Shown: positions 46,012 through 57,139, counted from the stretch's first letter. The stretch: 64,000 nucleotides of DNA from Megaustenia siamemsis (GCA_032433765.1 JAVIAB010000139.1:42317946-42381945); one strand, 5' to 3'. The notes: a model not told the origin generated them from the letters alone. Translations and numbers: made by a program.

Positions 46012-46322
46012 AAAGGTAAAGGTAAAGTACGAGACTTGAACCGGCGTCTTAGCACGCGAGTTTACACCCATATGTGCTAGGCCGCCTGTCCAGAAATGTT
46101 CGGAAATTTCTTTATAGTGTCGCCTCAAGCATCGAAACTCAGATGCGAGGCGACATTCCTCACCTTCCCAGGGTAAAACCCTGGTACCCATTTCTGCCAA
46201 CGGCTGGGTCGATCATGGGGGTATTTTTTTTCCAACCACGAGTACAATTCACACTGCTCCCAGCGGGAATCGAACACGGGTTGTCCGAACCTCGGTAGTC
46301 CACGTTTTCCCAACTCGGGTAC
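46012..46322 (-). mobile_element. SINE-2 copy
   Basis: Minus-strand copy. The 3' end (GTACGAGACTTGAACCGGCG in plus view) and tail GTAAAAAGGTAAAGGTAAAG are at left; the B box (CGGGAATCGAACACGGG in plus view) and A-box region (TTTTCCCAACTCGGGTA) are at right. Body blocks match 37743-38059. Confidence 0.92.
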
Positions 46323-47020
46323 TTGTACAAAGGACAACTCCATAGCGCTTACAACCCCTCCACGGCATCTACTCCAGTATGAAGATTGTCTACGACACAC
46401 TAGTGAAACCACTGAACATGGCTTTATCTTATATTCACGAACTCAGTAGCTACCGCGAGGGCTTTCCCACCAACGAGCATTAATCGCTTCACACGACATG
46501 TGTTGTAGGTATCAGGGGCTATATTCATTTCTCTCATTACGGTAGTCAGTTCCCTGCACTGGCGTGGTGGTGGCAATGATCTTCCTCTCTGTTGTTACTT
46601 AAAGCACTATGACCTCTAAAACATCCCTAAGTAACGTTTTGTTAACACTGAAAAAGGCTGTCAAATCATTGAGACATTTTTAGCGCACGGAGAACAAGCT
46701 TAAGTAGCAGCACAACCCCGCTAAAAAAAAATAAGAAGAAATCAAAGACAGAAGAGAACATATATAAGACAAAGATGGTGGGACACAACAGCATGAATGT
46801 ACTCGTTCTCAAACCAGAACTGCTAATAAAATTTTGTCAATATAAGTAAAGAGTGAAACTATTCTGAAAGACAATGTCCAGCAAAAACCACCGAAGATCA
46901 ACCGTATCTTGCTTCATATTGTCTGTTAAAACCAAAATGACAATTTGCATAAATATATTTGTTAAGAAGATTTGTTTTGAAGAATCGACAGCTCGTCGAA
47001 GTTACCAAATGAGCCAGATA
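46323..47020. other. No recognised feature
   Basis: About 700 bases with no repeat or domain that I can name. A poly-A run near 46725 is the only notable feature. Confidence 0.45.
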
Positions 47021-47026
47021 TGCAAA

Positions 47027-47175
47027 AGTCACACGATGATTACCACTGAAACTCAATAGCTTGTACTGCACTTTTAGTCATCAGTTTTACTGTTATCGTT
47101 CTCGTGAAGTCACACGACGATTACCACCGAAACTTAATAGTTTGTACTGCACTTTTAGTCATCAGCTTTACTGTT
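47027..47175. repeat. Two-copy tandem duplication, ~78 bp
   Basis: GTCACACGATGATTACCACT at 47030 is repeated as GTCACACGACGATTACCACC at about 47109. Each is followed by a TTGTACTGCACTTTTAGTCA stretch. The copies differ at a few positions. Confidence 0.9.
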
Positions 47176-47364
47176 TATTGCTCTCTTGTCTTGTCTAATA
47201 AATTTTGCATTATGATAATCATCATCATCAGGTACCATATACCTGCTCGTAAACATATCTACAACCTACTGTCTTTATAGTGTTTTTTTTATTAATTCTG
47301 TTCATGGTTTATTATTTGTTATCAGAGTTAATTAATGAATCAATTTATTACCCACATTTGGAAG

Positions 47365-47622
47365 ATATTTCCAATATTAGGAAGAAACAATCATCATTTT
47401 TTGGCCATGTAATGAGAAGAGAACAAGTGGAATGTATTGTAACAACTGGAAAAATTGAGGGACGAAGAGATAGAGGGAAGCAAAGAAAAAAAAATACCAG
47501 ACAGCTTAAGAGAATGACTTGGCAGAAGGTCAACAACAGAAATGATAAATAACTGTCGAGATCGAAAGTTGTGGAGAGACATGATCACCTACGCCAGAAG
47601 GCTCGGTATTTGATGATGGTTC
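47365..47622 (+). mobile_element. RTE-type LINE 3' fragment (subfamily A)
   Basis: Plus-strand tail with SNIRKKQSSFFGHVMRREQV, KIEGRRDRGKQRKK, and an end GTTGTGGAGAGACATGATCA followed by GCTCGGTATTTGATGATGG. An extra AA run near 47490 shifts the frame. Confidence 0.88.
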
Positions 47623-47921
47623 ATGGTTTTCTTGAAAAAATCATGCAACAGCAACAATAACAACAACAACAACAAACATGACAAAAGAAGCAAGTACGCT
47701 GCTAAGCTGGATCAGATACAATTAAAAGACAACAATTAGGATGTTTCGGTTTGCGAACAAGACAAGGCTAAAATAAAGAACCAATGTTTCTAGCGAAAAA
47801 ACTTCAGCAAGGCCACAAACAAATAAAACAGAAAAACACATTTTTTTTTTAAATCAGTAGAAATCTAAACAGTGACCACACCCATCTGACGTCATAATGT
47901 AAGTACACACAAAATTATCAC

Positions 47922-48850
47922 GATCATCATCATGCGTCTTTGTTGTGTGTCATCATGTCCTTCCACAATTATTTGTTCACAGTGTATGGTACCAATTGTT
48001 ATTCCCTGATTACCGTGCCACGACACCAAGCTGTCTACTACCTCTCTCTTTTTCCTTCGTGATCTTTTTGAACTTGTATTTTGCTAGTTGTGACCAAGTA
48101 TTCCAAATCCCCTTTTCTCATTTTATGTAAGAAAAATATCGATTCTTTCTCTCTGACATTTTTTAGGAACTCTCTTTTTGTGTTGGCCTTTGAGAATTTC
48201 TGCGTTGGTTTTCTAGCAGCACAACTCTCAATATTCTTCGAAGGAATCTCATCTCTGAGGCCAATAATAGTCTTTTCATTTATTTGTCTACCGTCCATGC
48301 TTGGTTTCCATAGGTCAGTACTGAAGCTACATAACACCGATAAACTTTCTTTCTCATTTCTATTGAAATAGACTTTTTGCGCAATATGTTTTTCATTTTC
48401 GGAAATATTACTTTGGCCTGTGCTATTCAAATGGGAGCCGCGATAGCTCAGTGGTTAGTAAACTGGACTACAATGGACAAGGGGTTGGGTTGATTCCAAC
48501 CGACGGCTTCCGGGTTCACCCAGCCTTAAATGGGTACTGGATTTTTTTCTGGGAAAGTGAAGCGGCACGGGCGTAATACCGACCACATTACCCCAAAAAT
48601 CATGTGCTGAAGGTCTGTAAAATGTATGGCCACTAACACCATATTCCCTGTACGCCACTTGGCGTGACGGGGGTACTTTACTTTTTTTTTTTTTTTAACT
48701 GTGCTATTGAATTTTTTTTTTTTTATTTCAGTGATACATCATCGTCCCCTGATGTTATTATTGTGCTAATGTATTTGAGGATCTCCACTTGTTTTATCCT
48801 GCTGATCCCGTTTTCTTACTGTTTAGGCGTCTAACGGCAAGAAAAGACGA
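47922..48850 (-). mobile_element. RTE-type LINE 3' fragment, split by SINE-1
   Basis: Minus-strand LINE tail from an ATCATCATC tail near 47922. It runs up through MRKGDLEYLVTTSKI, KVREKESIF, and, beyond the SINE, wording like IKQVEILKYISTIITS near 48740-48800. The SINE (48431-48698) is inserted near the CTGTGCTATT site. Decayed. Confidence 0.82.
48431..48698 (+). mobile_element. SINE-1 copy inserted in a LINE
   Basis: Complete plus-strand copy, GGGAGCCGCGATAGCTCAGT to GACGGGGGTACTTTACTTTT, with a T-rich tail. The B box is mutated (GGGTTGATTCCAA). Flanking CTGTGCTATTCAA (about 48418-48430) and CTGTGCTATTGAA (about 48699-48711) form a target duplication with one mismatch. Confidence 0.94.
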
Positions 48851-49090
48851 AAGATAGACATGTTTTAAAACCGTAAGCACTATTATTTGCACGTTTCATA
48901 TGTATATGTTTAATGCCCCATTGAAAATGAAAAGAAAGACGTGGAAAAATATGCAGATAGGTCAACGCGGTCAAAGATCGTGAGAAGCTGCAGCAAGAAA
49001 GTGGTCTAGTATGATGAGGCCAGCTCCATTATCCAAAAACAATTCCATGCAAAGTGGTAATAATATAACCTCACCCCGCCTTTAAATGCG
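48851..49090. other. No recognised feature
   Basis: Unique sequence between two LINE fragments. Part of it may be degraded LINE. Confidence 0.35.
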
Positions 49091-49094
49091 GAAG

Positions 49095-49680
49095 GTTAAT
49101 ACCAGTTTAAAAGACCAAGAGGAAGACCCAGAAGAAGATGGATAGATGCAGTGGCAGAGACATGTAACAACAAAGGAAAATCACTAATTCAGACAGTTCG
49201 AGCAGCACAAGAACGACAAATGATATAAACCACGACACCTTTTAGGTATCAGTGAAAAGAGAAAAGTGTTTCGGCCCTTTAGCTTCTTGACAAACATTTC
49301 TATGCCAGCTAAACAACAAATAATAAATAGCATTTTCATACCAACTTTGTGCTATGAAAGTCAAACATGGACCATTTCTAAATCACAATTAAGAAAGACG
49401 TGACAATACATGTGAGATGCGTTGCTTGAGAAAAGTAACAAACACAAGAAGAGATAGAATACCAAATGAAACCATAAGAAAATTTTAGGAACGAAACCCT
49501 GCCAAGAATATATAGAACAACAACAACTTAAATAATTTGGCCACCTGGTCAGAATAAATCCTTACCATCAAGGACGTTCTTCTCAAGAATGCATGGAAAA
49601 AGACCAAGAGGAAGACCCATAAAAAGATGGATAGATGCAGTGACAGAGACATGTAACAACAAAGGAAAATTACTAAAAAT
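49095..49680 (+). mobile_element. LINE fragments of a third, RTE-like family
   Basis: Two partial copies: a 3' end at 49095-49250 (GACCAAGAGGAAGACCCAGA, then GACATGTAACAACAAAGGAA) and a second at about 49290-49680. The second reads NIFMPAKQQIINSIFI-type wording, CESQTWTISKSQL, MRCLRKVTNTRRDRIPNE, and EYIEQQQLKWFGHLVRINPY, then the same GACATGTAACAACAAAGGAA end. Stops and indels are frequent. It is distinct from subfamilies A and B. Confidence 0.75.
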
Positions 49681-49808
49681 GTCTCTAGCTCGTAGCGTTG
49701 ATAACAAAAATGTCTCTAGCTCGTAGTGTTGATAACAAAAATATCTCTAGCTCGTAGCGTTGATAACAAAAATGTCTCTAGCTCGTAGCGTTGATAACAA
49801 AAATGTTT
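49676..49808. repeat. 31-bp tandem repeat, 4 copies
   Basis: AAAATGTCTCTAGCTCGTAG followed by CGTTGATAACA, repeated four times with single-base differences. It directly abuts a LINE fragment end. Confidence 0.93.
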
Positions 49809-50131
49809 AAAATGCTGCACAAAATATTTAAAAAAAAAAGAAAGTAATAAATCTCGGAAACAGTCGATATAAAGATTTATAAGAGAATGCGAAGTCCCAG
49901 TCTGAATTCACCATAGCCGTAGGGGAAGAATTTATCATGACTGGTTCTATACAACAATGTTGTGTGTATACAGTAATATGAGCACTAATTTAGTTTGAAG
50001 CTTCAGAAGTATCAGAGTCCCGACAGCTTCAGTTGGAGAGTTTAAAAGTTGTACTTCAAGATTTGCTGACTAGGGTAATTTAATAATCTATTTTGCTTGT
50101 TTGAGCCGGAATCTCTTATACTATACTGTCC
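49809..50131. other. No recognised feature
   Basis: Unique sequence with an A-rich tract near 49830. I recognise nothing in it. Confidence 0.4.
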
Positions 50132-50252
50132 ACTCAGAAAAATTCTAAGAACTGTCCACTCAAAAAAGTTCTAAGAACTGTCACTTTAAAAAGTTCTAAG
50201 AACTGCCCACTTTAAAATGTTCTAAGAACTGTCCACTCAAAAAAAGTTTTAC
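50132..50252. repeat. ~27-bp tandem repeat, 4 copies
   Basis: Four units of AAAGTTCTAAGAACTGTCCA plus ~7 bases. TTCTAAGAA inside each unit is a partial palindrome. Confidence 0.85.
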
Positions 50253-50273
50253 ATTTTAACTTTAATATTAAAG

Positions 50274-50346
50274 TCAACGCGTCGATGTGGGTAGTGCGCT
50301 TGTCAACTGACCAAGTAGGTTCAATCCCCAAATGTGGGTAATAATT
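50274..50346 (+). mobile_element. Weak tRNA-like fragment
   Basis: GATGTGGGTAGTGCGCTTGT and a B-box-like GGTTCAATCCCC about 30 bases later. It resembles SINE heads but has no body I recognise. Confidence 0.3.
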
Positions 50347-50390
50347 TGGTTAATTAATTAACTGTGGTAACAAATAATACATAAATAAAT

Positions 50391-50598
50391 GTGATAATAA
50401 AATCCCACAAAGGATTAGCCGCCTTGAAGGTAATGGCAGCTGCCAACATCGAGCAGAGACTATTTACCCTTCTGTTACAGGGACTAGTCCTTGCATCAAT
50501 CGAGTACGCCCTAGCAATTCTTACTGTCAGTACGACGCAAATTGACAGGCTGGAGAAAATACAAAATGAAGCTATGGCATTACCTTGGCATGTACGAG
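50391..50598 (+). pseudogene. RNase-H LINE, RT-thumb segment left of the palindrome
   Basis: 70 codons that read as the C-terminal part of a non-LTR reverse transcriptase: SHKGLAALKVMAAANIEQRL, QGLVLASIEYALAILTVST, DRLEKIQNEAM. After NEAM the frame slips (the conserved continuation is in another frame). The sequence is then cut by the large palindromic element at 50599. The continuation (AMRYLLEFPTLDDR) is found beyond it at 58683. The element is 5'-truncated at about 50391. Confidence 0.85.
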
Positions 50599-51089
50599 AG
50601 TAGTATACAAGGGTCCATTTGTTTAGCATTTGGCCCGTAAATTAACAAAGATATATAGGGCGGGCGCGCGGCGCGCATAAAGCGTGCGGCGCAGGGGGAG
50701 TTAACCGTGACATTTCGTGTCGAGGTATTGACCTCTAGTCCAGGTGACCCGGAAGTGACGTGTTTATGTCTGGTGTGTCCTGGCTTTGGAGTTCTTGATC
50801 GTTAGTGATAGGTTAGTAGATTATACAACAGCATTGAAAAACAATCAATATAAAACAAAAGACAAAAGATATATTTTATTCTTTTATTATCTCAATAGGT
50901 GTATAACATACAGTGGATATTATATAATATTACAAACATATTCAGTACATTGAGTAAATATATAGTACAAGGATAACAATTATTTATAGCTATGTAGTTG
51001 GGTGTCTGCTTAGCTCTATGTCATAAATGAATCATAAGGGGTGAAACTGTTAGAGATTGCTGGGTAGTCTAAGCTGGTAGTGTAAAGAG

Positions 51090-51434
51090 TTAAATATCTA
51101 GAGGAGTTGTCGAGACGTTATTATCAGCTACCTTTCTTTTTATATAGAAATAGGAAAGAGCATTTCTTGTTTGACTGTAGAAAATATGGAATTATTTAAG
51201 ACTTTGAAAACTAAATTTTTCCCACCCTTGGCCTTTTGCGTGACGAGAACCGCTAAAAACATATCTTTATCTAATTTGTTGTGTTGCTTGCTTAGCCCTT
51301 TACAACTGATTTTATCGTAATCCCCACTACAATGGTACGTCTTACTACATAAGCTAACAAGAGCTGTCCCTTCGTACTCTAGTTTAAAAAGCCCGGGCGT
51401 TCGTTTGGTGTACGCTTTAACACCCTTACAGTTT
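51090..51434 (-). pseudogene. PolB C-terminal fragment, left arm (frameshifted)
   Basis: Inverted partner of 57840-58184. One base is missing near 51178 (TTTTCTACAGT where the other arm has TTTTCCTACAGT, minus-strand sense), which breaks the frame before the last ~35 residues, together with a few substitutions. The stop codon complement is at 51090-51092. Same family reading as the right-arm copy. Confidence 0.75.
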
Positions 51435-51459
51435 ATACAGTCTGTTTGCTAGTATGTTC

Positions 51460-52135
51460 ATCGCAGCGATGGGTGTATGGAGGTCGCCTAGTGTGTAATA
51501 AGGGCTGTATAGGGTCGTCTAGTGTGCCGTGATGGGTCAATGGAGGTCGGCTAGTATGTCGTGATGGGTGTACGGAGGTCGTCTAGTGTGTCATATTGGG
51601 TGTATAGAAGGCGTTTAGTGTGTCATGATGGTTGTATAGGGGTCGTCTAGTGTGTCATGATGGTTGTATAGGGGTCGTCTAGTGTGCCGTGATGGGTGTA
51701 CGGAGGTCGTCTAGTGTGTCATATTGGGTGTATAGAGGGCGTTTAGTGTGTCATGATGGTTGTATAGGGGTCGTCTAGTGTGTCATGATGGTTGTATAGG
51801 GGTCGTCTAGTGTGCCGTGATGGGTCAATGGAGGTCGGCTAGTATGTCGTGATGGGTGTACGGAGGTCGTCTAGTGTGTCATATTGGGTGTATAGAGGCG
51901 TCTAGTGTGTCATGATGGGTGTATAGCGGTCGTCTAGTGTGTCATATTGGGTGTATAGAGGGCGTCTAGTGTGTCATGATGGGTGTATGTAGGTCGTTTA
52001 GTGTGTCATATTGGGTGTATAGAGGGCGTTTAGTGTGTCGTGAGGGGTGTATGGAGGTCGTCTACTGTGTCGTGAGGGGTGTATGGAGGTCATCTAGTGT
52101 GGTATGTGTGGTGTATGGCGGTTGTCTGGTATATC
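51460..52135. repeat. 33-bp minisatellite in the left arm
   Basis: About 20 units of 33 bp, GTCGTCTAGTGTGTCATGAT followed by GGTTGTATAGGGG, with ATATTGGG and CCGTGATGGG variants. A block of several variants is repeated in order at about 51540-51690 and 51690-51880. It abuts the polymerase fragment, and its inverted partner lies at 57140-57805. Confidence 0.92.
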
Positions 52136-52465
52136 ATACTTTAATCAACCATAAGAAAAATGAAGGAACATTACATTCAACATTACTTATCTTAACTACT
52201 TTACATCAATACAGTTGAATAACGTGTTATCGTTAAGTCTTACCATACTTTAAGAGAAAACATTCAAACTTACAGCGTAAAATATAGTCTCAATCATCTA
52301 CACCGATATAAACCTGTTATCGATAAGCCTTAACATACGTTAAGAGAAAACAAGCCAACTTACTGTGCAAAAATCCGCTAGTGTGAACAGTAACTTTCCT
52401 TGAATCAACCAAACTTATAACGCCGTCTAGTTTAAATATAACCTGGTAAGAAATGAATAAATTAG

Positions 52466-52580
52466 CCAATCAGCGAGTGACTATGCCAACATCGCTTGAT
52501 ATCGGGATTAACCAATCAGAAAGAGTATTAACATAGGAGGCGGGGCGAAGAAATGGCTGACAGGTGGATTAACCAATCAG
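52466..52580 (+). promoter_or_regulatory. Three CCAAT boxes (CCAATCAG), left arm
   Basis: CCAATCAG occurs at 52466-52473, 52512-52519 and 52573-52580, all in the same orientation and embedded in similar ATTA-ACCAATCAGAAA contexts. CCAAT in this form is the core of an NF-Y-type site. The first two precede the ATG at 52553; the third is just inside the ORF. The right arm holds the mirrored set (ATTGG) at about 56688-56808. If used, they would drive transcription inward from both arms. Confidence 0.4.
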
Positions 52581-52862
52581 AAAAGCGCGTTAGCCCAAGC
52601 GTAGGTAGTGGCTGTCGGGTCAGCAGTGGGGGAAAAATGCGGGGTGGTGGGTTACTTGAACTCGTTTTGACCCTGAGGCAATTCCAGAAGAGTTCTATGA
52701 CCTCATTTTGACCGCTGAAGGCTTTAATACCAAGGTTTCCCACTTCAACGAACGACATACATCATTAAAGGTGATTACTTCAGCTCTTAGACTTTGGAGT
52801 TCCATATCTTTATCACTTCAACGAATGACAGACAACAGTAAAGATGATCATTTCAGGTAAGA
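52553..52862 (+). pseudogene. Short ORF of the palindrome, left arm (frameshifted)
   Basis: Partner of the minus-strand ORF 56407-56715. It starts at ATG 52553 but lacks one C near 52672 (GACCCTGAGGC where the other arm has GACCCCTGAGGC), so the frame is lost after about 40 codons. It ends with TTTCAG|GTAAGA at 52851-52862, a consensus splice donor. Confidence 0.5.
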
Positions 52863-52904
52863 AAACTTAGTTCCAAACCCTAAAATTTTGGTTCATACTC
52901 ACAA

Positions 52905-53735
52905 AGTTGAACACAAACTCTACAAATTTAGTCCCAAAGTCGTAATTGTTAGACACGAAAGTCGTAAATGTTATATTCAAATCCAAAAGTTTGTTAAAAA
53001 GACAACCCAAACTCAAAATAGTTAGACACAAAACCCAACAATTTATAGGTAAAGTCCAAAAAGTTACTCCAAAAGACAACTAATGTAACACTTAACCCCA
53101 AATTTCGTCTCATAACCAAACAGTTGAACTCAAAACCCTAAAAATTTAGTCCCAAAGTGATACTAGTTCGACACAAAAGTCGTAAATATTATATACAAAG
53201 TCTAAAAGTTTGTCAAAAAGACAACCCAAACTCAGAATAGTTAGACACAAAACCCAACAATTTATAGGCAAAGTCCAAAAAGTTACTCCAAAAGACAACT
53301 AATGTAACACTTAACCCCAAAAGTTCGTCTCATACCAAACAGTTGAACTCAAAACCCTAAAAATTTAGTCCCAAAGTGATACTAGTTCGACACAAAAGTC
53401 GTAAATGTTATATACAAAGGCCAAAACTTTATCAAAAAGACAACCCAAACTGAGAATAGTTAGACACGAAAGTCATAAATGTTATATGCAAAGTCCAAAA
53501 TTTTGTCAAAAAGACAACCCAAACTCAGAATATTTAGACACAAAAGACCAAATAGTTACATTCAAAGTCCAAAAGTTTGTCAAAAAGACAACCTTAACTC
53601 AAAATAGTTAGACACAAAACCCAACATTTATATGCAAAGTCCAAAAAGTTACTCCAAAAGACAACTAATTTAACAACAAGCCCTAAAATTTCGTCTCATA
53701 ACCAAAAAGTTGAACTCAAAACCCTAAAAAGTGTC
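52905..53735. repeat. ~219-bp satellite in the left arm
   Basis: About four units, each made of smaller, partly similar blocks (AAAGTCCAAAAAGTTACTCC, AAGACAACTAATGTAACACT, ACACAAAAGTCGTAAATG, AAAGACAACCCAAACTC). Markers AACCCAACAA near 53032 and 53251 are 219 bases apart. Many blocks share an AAA..GTC..AAA theme, so a smaller ancestral repeat is likely. Confidence 0.88.
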
Positions 53736-54100
53736 CACTTATCAACCAAAGTCTTTAATACAGCTGAGAAAACCCTAATAAATAATTACAATTTACTAAA
53801 AATGTTGCACTTGATGATAGTTGCGACTGTGTCTAAATCATTATTGAAAATATTCATAGAACTCTAGTAAAAGCCAAACACACTAAAACACCACATTGAA
53901 AGAATGAACTTAAAGTTCACGCCCCTGTCACAACTCTGCTAAGAAAAGTACTGCAAAGCATGAAAGTTATGTCCCCTGCTATAACTCTACTAAACGAAAG
54001 TATTACCAAACACGTAGGTTACACTCCTACCATAACCCACTAAGAAAAACAAGATTTTGCTTAAAATACCACATTTATGATTGTTACGCCCCTTGACCCT
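53736..54100. other. Unique inner part of the left arm
   Basis: Non-repetitive sequence. It pairs with about 54740-55095 in the right arm. No ORF of note. Confidence 0.6.
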
Positions 54101-54103
54101 TTA

Positions 54104-54752
54104 TGAGGGGACGCCCATGAAACTGTTAGAAATAGTAAATTTACACTCTAGGGTTACTCCAAACTTATATTAAGCATCCCCATAGCAAAAATTTACTAAA
54201 AAAACCACTTTTATGAGTGTTTCCCCCTTACCCATTTTTGGCGGTTACGCCCATGAAACTGTTAAAAATAGTAAATTTTTACTATTTTTAACAGTTTCAT
54301 GGGCGTAACCACCAAAAATGGGTACAGGGGTAGTAATTTCAAAAGTGATTTTTTATGTAAATTTTTGTTATGGGGATGCTTAATATAAAGTTTGGGGTAT
54401 GTCTATATGTTAAATTTACTATTTTTAACAGTTTCATGGGCGTAACCGCCAAAAAAAATGGGTACAGGGGTAGTAATTTCAAAAGTGATTTTTTTAGTAA
54501 ATTCTTGATACGGGGATGCTTAATATAAAGTTTGTGGTATGTCTAGATGTTAAATTGACTATTTTTAACAGTTTCATGGGCGTAACCGCCAAAAATGGGT
54601 AGGGGGGCAACACTCATAAAAGTGGTTTTTTAGTAAATTTTTGCTATGGGGATGCTTAATATAAAGTTTGGAGTAACCCTAGAGTGTAAATTTACTATTT
54701 CTAACAGTTTCATGGGCGTCCCCTCATAAAGGGTCAAGGGGCGTAACAATCA
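54104..54752. repeat. ~138-bp repeats around the palindrome centre
   Basis: Units of 136-140 bp with CAGTTTCATGGGCGTAACC, AAAAATGGGTA, and GGGGATGCTTAATATAAAGT. Two copies lie to the left in complement and four to the right (starting at about 54291, 54428, 54568, 54704). The symmetry axis passes between AAAAATAGTAAAT and TTTTACTATTTTT at about 54276. Confidence 0.9.
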
Positions 54753-55094
54753 TAAATGTGGTATTTTAAGCAAAATCTTGTTTTTCTTAGTGGGTTATGG
54801 TAGGAGTGTAACCTACGTGTTTGGTAATACTTTCGTTTAGTAGAGTTATAGCAGGGGACAAAACTTTCATGCTTTGCAGTACTTTTCTTAGCAGAGTTGT
54901 GACAGGGGCGTGAACTTTAAGTTCATTCTTTCAATGTGGTGTTTTAGTGTGTTTGGCTTTTACTAGAGTTCTATGAATATTTTCAATAATGATTTAGACA
55001 CAGTCGCAACTATCATCAAGTGCAACATTTTTAGTAAATTGTAATTATTTATTAGGGTTTTCTCAGCTGTATTAAAGACTTTGGTTGATAAGTG

Positions 55095-56362
55095 GACACT
55101 TTTTAGGGTTTTGAGTTCAACTTTTTGGTTATGAGACGAAATTTTAGGGCTTGTTGTTAAATTAGTTGTCTTTTGGAGTAACTTTTTGGACTTTGCATAT
55201 AAATTGTTGGGTTTTGTGTCTAACTATTTTGAGTTAAGGTTGTCTTTTGACAAACTTTTGGACTTTGAATGTAACTATTTGGTCTTTTGTGTCTAAATAT
55301 TCTGAGTTTGGGTTGTCTTTTTGACAAAATTTTGGACTTTGCATATAACATTTATGACTTTCGTGTCTAACTATTCTGAGTTTGGGTTGTCTTTTTGATA
55401 AAGTTTTGGCCTTTGTATATAACATTTACGACTTTTGTGTCGAACTAGTATCACTTTGGGACTAAATTTTTAGGGTTTTGAGTTCAACTGTTTGGTTATG
55501 AGACGAACTTTTGGGGTTAAGTGTTACATTAGTTGTCTTTTGGAGTAACTTTTTGGACTTTGCCTATAAATTGTTGGGTTTTGTGTCTAACTATTCTGAG
55601 TTTGGGTTGTCTTTTTGACAAACTTTTAGACTTTGTATATAATATTTACGACTTTTGTGTCGAACTAGTATCACTTTGGGACTAAATTTTTAGGGTTTTG
55701 AGTTCAACTGTTTGGTTATGAGACGAAATTTTGGGGTTAAGTGTTACATTAGTTGTCTTTTGGAGTAACTTTTTGGACTTTACCTATAAATTGTTGGGTT
55801 TTGTGTCTAACTATTTTGAGTTTGGGTTGTCTTTTTAACAAACTTTTGGATTTGAATATAACATTTACGACTTTCGTGTCTAACAATTACGACTTTGGGA
55901 CTAAATTTGTAGAGTTCGTGTTCAACTTTGTGCATATGAGCTGAAATTTTGGGATTAAGAGTTACATTAGTTGTCTTTTGGAGTAACTTTTTGGACTTTG
56001 CCTATAAATTGTTGGGTTTTGTGTCTATTTTGAGTTTGGGTTGTCTTTTTGACAAACTTTTAGACTTTGTATATAACATTTACGACTTTTGTGTCGAACT
56101 AGTATCACTTTGGGACTAAATTTTTAGGGTTTTGAGTTCAACTTTTTGGTTATGAGACGAAATTTTGGGGTTAAGTGTTATATTAGTTGTCTTTTGGAGT
56201 AACTTTTTGGACTTTGCATATACATTTTTGAGCTTTGCATCTAACTATTTTGAGTTTGGGTTGTCTTTTTGACAAACTTTTGGACTTTGCCTATAACATT
56301 TACGACTTTCGTGTCTAACAATTACAACTTTGGGCCTAAATTTGTAGAGTTTGTGTTCAACT
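55095..56362. repeat. ~219-bp satellite in the right arm
   Basis: Inverted partner of 52905-53735 but with about two additional units (nearly 440 extra bases). This is the main length difference between the arms. Confidence 0.88.
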
Positions 56363-56406
56363 TTGTGAGTATGAACCAAAATTTTAGGGTTTGGAACTAA
56401 GTTTTC

Positions 56407-56715
56407 TTACCTGAAATGATCATCTTTACTGTTGTCTGTCATTCGTTGAAGTGATAAAGATATGGAACTCCAAAGTCTAAGAGCTGAAGTAATCACCTTT
56501 AATGATGTATGTCGTTCGTTGAAGTGGGAAACCTTGGTATTAAAGCCTTCAGCGGTCAAAATGAGGTCATAGAACTCTTCTGGAATTGCCTCAGGGGTCA
56601 AAACGAGTTCAAGTAACCCACCACCCCGCATTTTTCCCCCACTGCTGACCCGACAGCCACTACCTACGCTTGGGCTAACGCGCTTTTCTGATTGGTTAAT
56701 CCACCTGTCAGCCAT
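56407..56715 (-). CDS. Short ORF of the palindrome, right arm (possible first exon)
   Basis: 102 codons on the minus strand: MADRWINQSEKRVSPSVGSG, then a Gly-rich GGKMRGGGLLELVLTPEAI stretch, then EEFYDLILTAEGFN and RLWSSISLSLQRMT. The frame ends right after a TTTCAG|GTAAGA consensus donor, so the open frame may be a first exon. CCAAT boxes precede it. No known domain. The left-arm copy is frameshifted, so only this one is open. It could be chance; the splice donor and promoter-like boxes are the main reasons to list it. Confidence 0.4.
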   Translation of the reverse strand: MADRWINQSEKRVSPSVGSGCRVSSGGKMRGGGLLELVLTPEAIPEEFYDLILTAEGFNTKVSHFNERHTSLKVITSALRLWSSISLSLQRMTDNSKDDHFR

Positions 56716-57139
56716 TTCTTCGCCCCGCCTCCTATGTTAATACTCTTTTCTGATTGGTTAATCCCGATATCAAGCGATGTTGGCATAGTCACTCGCTGAT
56801 TGGCTAATTTATTCATTTCTTACCAGGTTATATTTAAACTAGACGGCGTTATAAGTTTGGTTGATTCAAGGAAAGTTACTGTTCACACTAGCGGATTTTT
56901 GCACAGTAAGTTGGCTTGTTTTCTCTTAACGTATGTTAAGGCTTATCGATAACAGGTTATATTCGGTGTAGATGATTGAGACTATATTTTACGCTGTAAG
57001 TTTGAATGTTTTCTCTTAAAGTATGGTAAGACTTAACGATAACACGTTATTCAACTGTATTGATGTAAAGTAGTTAAGATAAGTAATGTTGAATGTAATG
57101 TTCCTTCATTTTTCTTATTGGTTGATTAAAGTATGATAT

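Larger units (their letters stand above)
50599..54276 (+). repeat. Left arm of the ~8-kb palindrome
   Basis: Pairs with the right arm. Checkpoints: TTAACCGTGACATTT at 50701 against 58573, GAAAACTTAGTTCC at 52861 against 56406, and GTGTCCACTTATC at 53731 against 55099. The sums of paired positions fall from 109274 to 108830 because the right arm has about two extra ~219-bp units. The innermost symmetry axis is at about 54276/54277. Confidence 0.93.

Noticed and set aside
50640..50690. GC-rich CGCGC patch near the palindrome tip as a CpG-island promoter
   Set aside because: Too short, and it is part of the inverted terminal sequence; no TATA or initiator context that I can defend.
51976..52218. 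80-codon ORF in the left arm
   Set aside because: Composed of the 33-bp minisatellite; no counterpart kept in the right arm.
52867..53079. Short hydrophobic ORFs within the palindrome arms (also 55753-55944)
   Set aside because: They lie in the 219-bp satellite, are repeated with each unit, and have no start or promoter context.
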